DNA of 45,444 bases from NCBI GenBank assembly GCA_022781505.1, contig JALETK010000101.1, forward strand, positions 1 to 45,444, in the 5' to 3' direction. Position 1 is the stretch's first letter. The number at the start of each line of letters is the position of its first letter. This DNA comes from Clostridiales bacterium (GTDB lineage: Bacteria > Bacillota > Clostridia > Oscillospirales > Oscillospiraceae). Positions 1 to 7,048 of this stretch are shown one piece after another. A model generated the notes under the pieces. The model searched no databases and had not been told where the DNA came from. It worked only from the letters and a program-made list of their open reading frames with translations. Position numbers and translations under genes: made by a program.

Positions 1-277
1 ACAGCCTATCCAGGGGCGCTGGGGGTAACGAGATAGTCTGTCTCTCCAAAGATAAGTTTACAGGGTGCAAAGCCCTAATTATTTGTGCTTGAAAGAGTGT
101 CCGGCACACATAAACATACGGTCAGTCAGCAGACTGTGCCCACTCACCTTCACGTGCTCTGTAGTGTGCCTGCATCCTCAAGCCTATTCTAACAAAATTC
201 TACAAGCTGCGTTAGTGGCAATTCAGTTTCATGCTGTTTTGTGCCTTGAAGCGCAGCGGAAAGGAATGGTCATAAAC
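1..277. other. intergenic/left edge, no gene recognised
   Basis: No convincing gene is seen. The frame of the downstream lipoprotein stays open back to base 65, but that extension has no ribosome binding site and would bury a clear signal peptide, so I treat it as non-coding. Confidence 0.5.
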
Positions 278-1030
278 ATGAAAAAGTATTTCCTTGTATT
301 CTTATTTCTTGTTACCTGTACTCTCCCGGGCTGCTATCGTTCGGGGAGTGTAGGAGCAAACCGCAGGCAGGATGCAGCCGCAGTTGTAAACCGTGTTGTG
401 CCCATTTGTAGTATCACCAACTCTGATGCGGTGAAATTTGACGAGTGCTCTGTTCTGGAGCGTGACACTTATGGCCGTAAGCTCTGCTGCTACAAAACAT
501 ACTCCTCTTTATTTCGCGAACAAGTAGAAGTCCTGCTGGTCATTCAAAAAACAAGTGGCGATGATGTTTTTTACTATCCCAATGACTGCTATCTTCTGCA
601 TTTTGAAGGGGATATGGATTTCTCCGATGCGGAGATTCAGGGGTTGAAGGATCGAAATGATTGGGAACTGCCTCTGGTTACAGAAGCGCTCTGCTCCGTT
701 CCGTATCAGGGGGAGGGAGAAGCACCTGATCAAATCGTATACACCATTGACCGGTATTCTATGCAAGAATATGATAAGAAGATAATTAAGAAATATTTGG
801 GTCTTGATGAAGCGTTTATAGTAATACTGGATGGGCTGGAATCTGATCGGGAGGAAAATCAAATTGTCCTGGTGGCGGTGCAACGGGCAGAGGAAAAGAG
901 GACCTTGCAGGCATACTTGATTTACTACGATGTAGACGCAAAAGCACCGGTGCTGGCTTGTGAGGAGGTTTGGGATATCAGAGACTGCAGAGAGCAGCTT
1001 CGCGATTTTCGTGAAACGTATTTGAAGTGA
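278..1030 (+). CDS. hypothetical lipoprotein
   Basis: A protein of about 250 residues. It starts with a short basic N-terminus (MKKYF), a hydrophobic stretch and a lipobox-like TLPGC, so the lipidated Cys would be residue 18 and the protein would sit on the outer face of the membrane. I chose the ATG at 278 because it begins directly with the signal peptide and has AAAGGA about 12 nt upstream; an ATG at 266 is too close to that site. I do not recognise a domain in the rest, which is mixed alpha/beta and soluble. Codon usage is more AT-rich than in the housekeeping genes to the right, which fits a less conserved or acquired gene. The following genes are degraded, so this may be the only intact member of a decaying accessory patch. 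Function unknown. Confidence 0.6.
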   Translation: MKKYFLVFLFLVTCTLPGCYRSGSVGANRRQDAAAVVNRVVPICSITNSDAVKFDECSVLERDTYGRKLCCYKTYSSLFREQVEVLLVIQKTSGDDVFYYPNDCYLLHFEGDMDFSDAEIQGLKDRNDWELPLVTEALCSVPYQGEGEAPDQIVYTIDRYSMQEYDKKIIKKYLGLDEAFIVILDGLESDREENQIVLVAVQRAEEKRTLQAYLIYYDVDAKAPVLACEEVWDIRDCREQLRDFRETYLK

Positions 1031-1069
1031 ACTTATTCTATATGCCATCGCTGTCCCTGAGGTTTTAGT

Positions 1070-1488
1070 ATGTCTAAATATCAGGAAAGGGTGTTAATTT
1101 TAAGCATTGCTTTGGCAGCATCCGTATGCCTGTACTGAAGATACTCCTTTGCCCGATGCGAAATTCTTACTCGGGCCCATGGCTCCGAATTTGAGAATGC
1201 GTATCCGGAAAACACCATGATCAATCCGGAATGCATGCTATCGGTATTACTGCCGCGGTGCTCTCACCGCTACAAAAAAAGGAAGCTTCTTTGTATTCCC
1301 CTGGTAAGCGAGTCATTCACATCGTGGATTCAGGCGGAACCCAATACTGGTTTGCAGTCAGCGGCTCGAAGCTGATCTACGCGACCAGATATTCCCGCGA
1401 TGGAGAACTGTTTTATAGCCCAAGCGGCATACTCCGGCAAGCGCCTTATGAATGGGGTCATAATACTGAGACCGGGGGGTGTCTATGA
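1070..1488 (+). pseudogene. possible degraded coding region
   Basis: An ATG at 1070 opens a short frame with a hydrophobic N-terminus (LILSIALAASVCLY) that hits a TGA after 22 codons. The same frame stays readable beyond the stop to about 1370. A second frame is open from 1231 to 1488 and contains a soluble-looking segment (SGSKLIYATRYSRDGELFY). Together this resembles a secreted or membrane-anchored protein broken by a stop and a frameshift. I cannot name the parent family. It could equally be non-coding sequence with chance open frames. Confidence 0.3.
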
Positions 1489-1561
1489 ATCACACAACAT
1501 ACCTGAAAGTATGCGCGCCATCGGAGCCTTGGAATAGCAGCCGGTGGGAGCATGACCCCCC

Positions 1562-2068
1562 ATGAAATATAAATGGGCGGGAGGATTTGTGTATGAAAAA
1601 TGGTGTATCTTTGCAGGGATTGTGCTGCTCGTGGTGGTGCTGTTCATTGCATGCCACGCGACGTATCGTCCATAAAACTTTGCAGAATCAACGGAGCAAA
1701 TTGAAAAGGTGACGTTTCTTGAGCTTACCAACGATTGTGGCCGGAGAACCGGCTGCAGAACACCGGGTGAACGAATTGTTCTGCGTGAGCTGAGCCCGGA
1801 GGAAATTCCCGATTTTCTGCTTGCCTTTCAAACCCTGCGGTGTCAAAGAAAATGGAGCAATCCTTACGATTGCGTGGATGGGTATACAATTGAGATTACT
1901 TATGAAAGCGGAAACTATGAGCTGATTTGTACATACAGCAATGTTTACATGAATGAAGATGGCAAGATGATCCGATGTGGATGGGAATTTCTGAAAGACC
2001 GGGAGGGATTTCGCGAGTTGTTTGTACAATACTGCCCCGAGGCTGCGGACGCCATTGGGCAGGAATAA
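1562..2068 (+). pseudogene. membrane-anchored hypothetical protein interrupted by an in-frame TAA
   Basis: From the ATG at 1562 the frame reads a short cytoplasmic segment, one strong transmembrane helix (GIVLLVVVLFIAC) and then CHATYRP followed by TAA at 1673-1675. The same frame continues without further stops to 2068 and encodes a soluble domain of about 130 residues (FLELTNDCGRR ... EEIPDFLLAF ... GYTIEITY). The distance from 1562 to the GTG at 1709 is exactly 49 codons, so the two halves are in register and only the stop separates them. This looks like a single-pass membrane protein with an extracytoplasmic domain inactivated by one nonsense change. The soluble part could still be made from the GTG at 1709, but without its anchor. 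I do not recognise the family. Confidence 0.55.
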
Positions 2069-2239
2069 CTGCTGCTGACCGGCATAATGGGCAATGCACC
2101 GGGCGGTGGCAGGGTGGCAAATGGAGCCTGTCTGACCATTTTCCATGAAGCCTGCAGAACTTAAGAGACTGTCTCATATACTGTTGCACCAGAAAAAATA
2201 GGAGAAAAATTTAGCGATATAGAGTAGCGGGGAAAGTGT

Positions 2240-2262
2240 GAAAGGGGCAAAGAGCCCCTTTC
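2240..2262. terminator. hairpin 1 of 3 in a convergent gap
   Basis: Perfect 9-bp stem GAAAGGGGC / GCCCCTTTC around the loop AAAGA. It lies between the broken plus-strand gene ending at 2068 and the minus-strand gene ending at 2385. It has no long T-run, so its role as a terminator is inferred from position. Confidence 0.45.
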
Positions 2263-2274
2263 GCGTCCAATCAA

Positions 2275-2309
2275 ACGATTTTCCGAACCTCATTGGTTTG
2301 GAAAATCGT
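2275..2309. repeat. hairpin 2 of 3 (15-bp stem)
   Basis: ACGATTTTCC at 2275-2284 pairs with GGAAAATCGT at 2300-2309. The stem continues through a G-T pair into AACC/GGTT (2286-2289 / 2295-2298), leaving a 5-nt loop. Confidence 0.5.
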
Positions 2310-2312
2310 CAA

Positions 2313-2344
2313 GGGCTGTCTCAAAACGAGTTTTGAGACAGCCC
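2313..2344. repeat. hairpin 3 of 3 (14-bp perfect stem)
   Basis: GGGCTGTCTCAAAA at 2313-2326 pairs perfectly with TTTTGAGACAGCCC at 2331-2344 around the loop CGAG. A related string, GACTGTCTCATATA, occurs at 2167-2180. The word resembles ends of small insertion elements, so this may be an element remnant as well as a terminator for the minus-strand gene. That reading is inference. Confidence 0.5.
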
Positions 2345-2384
2345 CGGAGAAGCTAATAAGAAGATGCTTTGTCAATTGGACGCT

Positions 2385-2948
2385 TTAAAACCTTGCGCCG
2401 GTCTCCTGAATCTTTTGACGGATGGACAGAAGATCCCGGAAGGTCTCCGGACGTTTTGACAGGTCCCGGAGAAGGGCGGAGGGGTGGTAGATGGCGGTCA
2501 TCCAGACGCCACGCTTCTCCACCCACTGGCCGTGCTCCCGGGTGATGCGGTAGTCGGAGCGGATCAGGCGGGTGGCGGCGATCCTGCCGAGGCAGACGAC
2601 GATCTTCGGGCGAATCAGGGCATACTGATTCCGCAGGTAGCCGATGCAGGCCTCCTGCTCAATTTCCAGAGGGTCCCGGTTCTGCGGGGGGCGGCATTTG
2701 ACCACGTTGGCGATGTAGCAGTTCTCCCGGCTCAGGTCAATGATGGAGAGCATGTCGTCCAGAAGACGGCCCGCAGGGCCCACAAATGGCTCCCCCTGGA
2801 GGTCCTCCTGCTGCCCGGGGCCCTCGCCCACCAGCATGATATCCGCGTCCCGGGGCCCTACGCCGAAGACCACGTTGTGCCTGGTCTGGCAGAGGCCGCA
2901 GCGGTTGCAGCTGCGGCAAAGGGCTTCCAGCTGTGTCCAATCCAGCAT
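2385..2948 (-). CDS. uracil-DNA glycosylase, family 4 (4Fe-4S type)
   Basis: A 187-residue protein of the family-4 uracil-DNA glycosylases, which remove uracil from DNA at the first step of base excision repair. Four cysteines fit the iron-sulfur cluster: C17 and C20 (CGLC) with C85 and C101. The active-site motif GEGPGQQED is at residues 41-49 and the second motif HPSALLRD starts at residue 155; PFVGPAGRLLD lies between. Length matches the family. The ATG at 2948 has a strong GGGAGG site that lies inside the end of the upstream carboxypeptidase gene, only 3 nt away, so the two are cotranscribed and probably translationally coupled. There is no functional link between the two activities. Confidence 0.9.
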   Translation of the reverse strand: MLDWTQLEALCRSCNRCGLCQTRHNVVFGVGPRDADIMLVGEGPGQQEDLQGEPFVGPAGRLLDDMLSIIDLSRENCYIANVVKCRPPQNRDPLEIEQEACIGYLRNQYALIRPKIVVCLGRIAATRLIRSDYRITREHGQWVEKRGVWMTAIYHPSALLRDLSKRPETFRDLLSIRQKIQETGARF

Positions 2949-2951
2949 AGC

Positions 2952-4466
2952 TTACCTCCCGGCTCTGCGCTGCCGCCTGCGGCGGCGGTTGCGGCGGCGA
3001 ATGAGGGCGGAGAAGAGCATGAGGAAAATCAGAAGCCCCAGAAGCACCGCCAGAATGATAATCACAAACCGCCAGGGACTCTCCCGGATTTCGTCCATGG
3101 TTTCCGCCATGGCGGCAGCCACGGCCCGGCGCTCCACGGCGGTGACCGTGACCAGCTCCGTCTCGCCCACGCAGATGGAGCCGTAATACTTCCGGACGAC
3201 CCCAACGGCCTGTCCCGCCTCCAGGGGCGCGGTGAGGCCCTCCTGGGCGGTGAGCTCATAGCGGGTGGTGAGGAGCGTTTCGTCATAGTCCGCCGGAAGC
3301 ATGGTGGTGACGGATTGGGCCGGAGTGAGAACCACGGACTGGGTGGCCTCGCTTACGGGAAGCTGGGCAATGGGGGCCAGGGGAGACAGCACCTCCGCAA
3401 AGGTGAAATTATCAAAGCCATAGTCCAGGGCCTTGGAGGCGGCCACGAAGTTTCCGTAAACGGTATATGTATCCGTGGAGATGGTGGGAGCGCCCAGAAT
3501 GACGCACAGGTACCGCAGGCCATCCTCCTGGGCTACGCATATGACACAGCGGCCAGCGGGGGTGGTAAAGCCGGTTTTTCCGCCGATGACCCGGTCATCA
3601 TAATAATCCTGGGTGACGGAGGTGCCAATCAGGAAGTTGGTGGTGACCATCACCCGCTCCTCCCGGAGGCTGGAGGCCGGCAGGGTGTAGCGGCCGGTGG
3701 AGTAGATCTCCTGGAATTTCTCGTATTCCAGCGCCGCCAGCATGATTTTCGCCATGTCCCGGGCGGTGGTATAGTGATTGTCATCGTGAAGGCCGTGGGG
3801 ATTGGCAAAGTGGGTGCCGGTGCAGCCCAGCTCCCGGGCCTTTTCGTTCATGAGCGATACAAAGGCCTCCTCACTGCCGGAGACGTACTCCGCAATCACA
3901 GCGGCAGCGTCGTTGGCGGACTCGATCATCAGGCAATAGAGCAGCTGCTCCAGGGTGAAGGTGTCGCCCACGGTGAGGTCGGAGCTGCTGCCGTCCGGGT
4001 CCATATTGGCAAGGGCCTTCTCGCTGACTTTGATCTCGTCTGTAAGTGTGCCGTGCTCCAGCGCCAGAAGACAGGTCATTACCTTGGTCAGGCTGGCGGG
4101 CTCCCGCCGGTCGTCGATGCCTCTGGCGTAGACCATGGTCTCAGAGTCCATCTCATAAAGAAGAATGACCGCGGCGTCCGCATCCAGGGCGTCCTGAGGG
4201 GCCAGGGAGGTCTCCGCGTCGATGCCGGCGTCACTGTTGACCCTGGTGGCAGGAGGGGTTTGCTGAGCCTCCGGCACGTCGGAGGGCTCGGGCGCCTCGC
4301 CGGTTTCAGCTTCCCCGGCAGACTCCGGAGCACCGGCTTCCTCTGTGGCTGCCGCAGACTCCTGGGGCTGCGCCGCATCCGCCGCCAGAACCCGGGCAGG
4401 GGAGACCAGAAGGGCCAGGAGGAGCAAAAGAGAGAGAACTTTCGATTTTACCATAGAAATCACCAT
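2952..4466 (-). CDS. D-alanyl-D-alanine carboxypeptidase (low-molecular-weight PBP, S11 family)
   Basis: A serine DD-carboxypeptidase that removes the terminal D-Ala from peptidoglycan stem peptides at the outer membrane face. From the ATG at 4466 it has a signal peptide (VLSLLLLLALLVSPARVLA), then a linker of about 60 residues rich in Ala, Glu, Pro and Gln. The penicillin-binding domain shows SLTK near residue 125, SAN near 183 and KTG near 297. A C-terminal region is followed by a membrane helix (FVIIILAVLLGLLIFLMLF) and a very Arg-rich cytoplasmic tail, unlike the amphipathic anchor of classical PBP5. The start could also be the ATG at 4454, or upstream at 4499; AGGA just before 4466 favours it. 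It may act in vegetative cells or in spore cortex maturation like DacF; sequence alone does not decide. Confidence 0.88.
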   Translation of the reverse strand: MVISMVKSKVLSLLLLLALLVSPARVLAADAAQPQESAAATEEAGAPESAGEAETGEAPEPSDVPEAQQTPPATRVNSDAGIDAETSLAPQDALDADAAVILLYEMDSETMVYARGIDDRREPASLTKVMTCLLALEHGTLTDEIKVSEKALANMDPDGSSSDLTVGDTFTLEQLLYCLMIESANDAAAVIAEYVSGSEEAFVSLMNEKARELGCTGTHFANPHGLHDDNHYTTARDMAKIMLAALEYEKFQEIYSTGRYTLPASSLREERVMVTTNFLIGTSVTQDYYDDRVIGGKTGFTTPAGRCVICVAQEDGLRYLCVILGAPTISTDTYTVYGNFVAASKALDYGFDNFTFAEVLSPLAPIAQLPVSEATQSVVLTPAQSVTTMLPADYDETLLTTRYELTAQEGLTAPLEAGQAVGVVRKYYGSICVGETELVTVTAVERRAVAAAMAETMDEIRESPWRFVIIILAVLLGLLIFLMLFSALIRRRNRRRRRQRRAGR

Positions 4467-4473
4467 AATATCC

Positions 4474-4513
4474 TGGCCGCCGACTTGCCCGGCGGCCAAA
4501 AGTCGTGTATAAT
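4474..4513 (+). promoter_or_regulatory. sigma-A-type promoter with a palindrome over the -35
   Basis: TTGCCC at 4485-4490 and TATAAT at 4508-4513 are 17 bases apart and point at the ComEA-like gene. A palindrome TGGCCGCCG (4474-4482) / CGGCGGCCA (4490-4498) brackets and overlaps the -35 box. It lies in the short divergent gap with the carboxypeptidase gene and could be an operator for both directions. Confidence 0.55.
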
Positions 4514-4576
4514 AACTGCAAGGCTATTATATCAGCTTCTCGGTTGCCGGTCAATCCGTATTGGGAGGAAATCCAA

Positions 4577-4942
4577 ATGGAGCGCAGGAAATTTCCGGTA
4601 TTGCTTGTGTCCCTGGCGGTGTGCTTCGCCGTGTTTCTCGCGGGCCTGTTCTTCGGCAGGCGTATGGGGCGGCAGGACTTTGACTGGACTTTCGGGGATG
4701 AGATACCGGCTTCCACAACCCAAGCTACGGAGGAAGCCGTGCAGGAGGGGAAGCTGAACGTCAATGAGGCCTCCGCCCAGGAGTTGGCGGAGCTTCCCGG
4801 CATCGGAACGGTTCTGGCGGAGCGGATTGTGGAATACCGGACGGCCTACGGCCCCTTTCAGAGCCTGGAGGAGCTGTGCGGGGTGGACGGTATCGGGGAA
4901 AAGCGGCTGGAAGAGCTGCGGGACTATGCGACAGTGAGGTAA
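4577..4942 (+). CDS. ComEA-like helix-hairpin-helix protein
   Basis: A 121-residue protein with an N-terminal membrane anchor (VLLVSLAVCFAVFLAGLFFG) and a C-terminal pair of helix-hairpin-helix motifs (LPGIGTVLAERIVEYR and VDGIGEKRLEELRDY), with the linker LNVNEASAQELAEL typical of ComEA. ComEA proteins bind incoming double-stranded DNA at the outer membrane face during transformation. This one is short and lacks the SLBB domain found in many ComEA proteins, so it is best called ComEA-like. The ATG at 4577 follows GGGAGG at 4563-4568. It is the first gene before a two-component system that starts 5 nt after its stop, so the three genes share a transcript. No comEC or other competence gene is in the window. 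Confidence 0.75.
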   Translation: MERRKFPVLLVSLAVCFAVFLAGLFFGRRMGRQDFDWTFGDEIPASTTQATEEAVQEGKLNVNEASAQELAELPGIGTVLAERIVEYRTAYGPFQSLEELCGVDGIGEKRLEELRDYATVR

Positions 4943-4947
4943 TGCAT

Positions 4948-5625
4948 ATGAAAATTGTGGTTGTGGATGATGAGGCCGTGCTGGTGAAGGGAATCCGCTT
5001 CAACCTGCAGAGCGACGGCTACCAGGTGCTCACCGGCTCCAACGGTCTGGAGGCCGTGGAGCTGGCCCGGGACCCGGAGGTGGGGCTGATGATTCTGGAT
5101 GTGATGATGCCGGAGATGGACGGCCTCACCGCCTGCTCCCGCATCCGGGAGTTCTCCCAGGTGCCCATTATCATGCTCACGGCCAAGACGGAGGACATGG
5201 ACAAGCTCATGGGCTTCGACTACGGAGCCGACGATTATCTGACCAAGCCCTTCAACATTCTGGAGCTGAAGGCCCGGATCCGTGCCCTCCTCCGCCGGTC
5301 CCAGCCCAGGCAGCAGGAGTCCTCCAACCGCCTCACCGGCGGCGGCATCACCCTGGATTTGGACAGCCGGAACGCCTATAAGGGCGGTGTGCTGGCGGAC
5401 CTGACCGCCAAGGAGTTTGACGTCATTGAGTTTCTCATGCGGAATCCCAACCGGGTGTACTCCAGAGAGGCGCTGCTGGACACCATCTGGGCCTACGAAT
5501 ACCGCAGCGACATTCGGACGGTGGATGTGCACATCCGCCGCCTGCGGGAGAAGCTGGAGGAAAATCCGGCGCAGCCCCAGCATATTCTGACAAAGTGGGG
5601 GGTTGGGTACTATTTCAAAGGATAA
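4948..5625 (+). CDS. OmpR/PhoB-family response regulator
   Basis: A 225-residue two-domain regulator. The receiver domain has the acidic pair D7-D8, the phospho-acceptor D51 in LMILDVMMP, and K100 in DYLTKPF. The C-terminal winged helix shows the usual TAKEFDVIEFLMRNPNRVYSR region, an RTVDVHIRRLREK recognition helix and GVGYYF at the end. It is phosphorylated by the histidine kinase encoded next, whose start overlaps its 3' end. The ATG at 4948 begins MKIVVVDDE. The order regulator, kinase and then a GerMN-repeat lipoprotein resembles the actinobacterial MtrA-MtrB-LpqB arrangement. Target genes are unknown; cell-wall or stress functions are a reasonable guess from that comparison only. Confidence 0.92.
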   Translation: MKIVVVDDEAVLVKGIRFNLQSDGYQVLTGSNGLEAVELARDPEVGLMILDVMMPEMDGLTACSRIREFSQVPIIMLTAKTEDMDKLMGFDYGADDYLTKPFNILELKARIRALLRRSQPRQQESSNRLTGGGITLDLDSRNAYKGGVLADLTAKEFDVIEFLMRNPNRVYSREALLDTIWAYEYRSDIRTVDVHIRRLREKLEENPAQPQHILTKWGVGYYFKG

Positions 5626-7048
5626 GCAGCGGCGCTCTCTGCGCCTCAGCCGGACACAGCTGAAGTATGCCGCCATGTACATCTTAATCACCTCCGTGGT
5701 TCTGGTGTTTCTGAATCTCTATGCCGCGGACACCACCAGGAACCTGGTCTTTCGGAATAAGCACGCCTCCCTGGAGGACAAGGTGCAGCTGGCGGCCTCA
5801 GCTCTGTCGGAGAACCGGAATCTGGTGCGGGACCGGGCGGAGCAGGTGATGAACCAGATGGGCAGCCTGAACGCCACCCGAATCCTGGTGACCGACGAGG
5901 CCGGCCTTGTGATCTATGATACCATGGAGGCGGATTCCGCCCAGGGCCGGTACGCCCTCCTGCCGGAGCTGGTGCTGGCTCTGGAGGGAAACGACGTGTT
6001 CTACTCCGCCTACGCCTCGGGCAGCCTGGAGAGCCGGGCCGCCACGCCCATCCTCTATGGCAATGTGCTCATTGGCGCCGTGTACCTGATGGAATATGAC
6101 ACGGACCTGGGCGGCCTCATTTACGCTCTGCAGCAGACCATTCTGGTCATCAGCCTTGTGCTGGAGGTGGCGGTGATTCTGGCCTCCCTGGTGTTTTCGG
6201 AGATTTTCTCCCGGCGGATGCGGAAAATCTTCAGCTTCATCCGGATTATCCGGGGCGGAGACTACTCCCACAAGATGCAGATCCGGGGCCGGGACGAGCT
6301 GGCCGTTCTCGCAAGGGAGTTCAACGAGCTGGCCGAGCGGCTGCAGGCCTCGGAGAACCAGCGGCGGCAGTTTGTCTCTGACGCCTCCCATGAGCTGAAG
6401 ACGCCTTTGACCTCCATCAAGCTCCTGTCCGACTCCATTTTGCAGAACCAGATGGACGAGGGAACCATCCGGGAGTTTGTGGGAGACATTGGCAATGAGG
6501 CCGACCGCCTCACCAGAATGTCCCAGAAGCTCCTGTCCCTGACCAAAATGGACGCGGGCAAGCGGGAGAAGCTGGAGCTGGTGGACATTGGCGCCACGGC
6601 GGACAAGGTGCTGAGAATGCTGACCCCCGTGGCAAGGCTCAATGACATCACCCTGGAGAACAAGGTGCCAGACGGGGCCACGGTGCTCATGGGGGAGGAC
6701 GATCTGTATCAGATTCTGTTCAACCTGGCGGAAAACGGCATCAAGTACAACCGGCCTGGGGGCAGCCTCACGGTGGATTTGGCCCGCCGGGGGGAGAGCT
6801 ATGTGCTTTCGGTGACGGATACCGGCGTGGGTATTCCGGAGGAGTCCATTCCATACATTTTTGACCGGTTCTACCGGGTGGACAAGGCACGCTCCCGGCA
6901 GGCGGGGGGCAGCGGCCTGGGGCTCTCCATCGTCCACGACATGGTGCTGCGGAATGACGGCTCCATCTCTGTCACCCAGGTGCCTGGCGGCGGAAGCTGC
7001 TTCACCGTGGTTTTTCCCGCTTTTGACAGGGAGGAGGAGACCCAATGA
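5603..7048 (+). CDS. sensor histidine kinase (HAMP-HisKA-HATPase)
   Basis: A 481-residue membrane kinase. There is a transmembrane helix at about 22-40, an extracytoplasmic sensor region of about 130 residues, a second helix near 176-200, and a HAMP linker with FSFIRIIRGGDYSHK. The phospho-acceptor is H263 in SDASHELKTPLTS. The ATP-binding domain has the N-box NLAENGIKYN at 374-383, G1 DTGVGIPEE starting at 406, an F-box FDRFYRVDK and G2 GGSGLGLS at 435-442. The sensor region includes ILVTDEAGLVIYDT, typical of a single Cache/PAS-like fold. The TTG at 5603 overlaps the regulator gene by 23 nt. It would remain a working kinase if translation began at the next ATG (5675), though that cuts into the first helix. 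Confidence 0.9.
   Translation: MGTISKDKQRRSLRLSRTQLKYAAMYILITSVVLVFLNLYAADTTRNLVFRNKHASLEDKVQLAASALSENRNLVRDRAEQVMNQMGSLNATRILVTDEAGLVIYDTMEADSAQGRYALLPELVLALEGNDVFYSAYASGSLESRAATPILYGNVLIGAVYLMEYDTDLGGLIYALQQTILVISLVLEVAVILASLVFSEIFSRRMRKIFSFIRIIRGGDYSHKMQIRGRDELAVLAREFNELAERLQASENQRRQFVSDASHELKTPLTSIKLLSDSILQNQMDEGTIREFVGDIGNEADRLTRMSQKLLSLTKMDAGKREKLELVDIGATADKVLRMLTPVARLNDITLENKVPDGATVLMGEDDLYQILFNLAENGIKYNRPGGSLTVDLARRGESYVLSVTDTGVGIPEESIPYIFDRFYRVDKARSRQAGGSGLGLSIVHDMVLRNDGSISVTQVPGGGSCFTVVFPAFDREEETQ

Noticed and set aside
1165-1215. RAHGSEF...PENT string resembling the start of a glycerophosphodiesterase
   Set aside because: Only a handful of residues match, the usual AHRG order is not kept and no downstream catalytic residues are found.
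2484-4757. A 757-codon plus-strand open frame across the carboxypeptidase and glycosylase genes
   Set aside because: It is antisense to two well-recognised genes and shows GC-rich low-complexity translation without domains or start signals.
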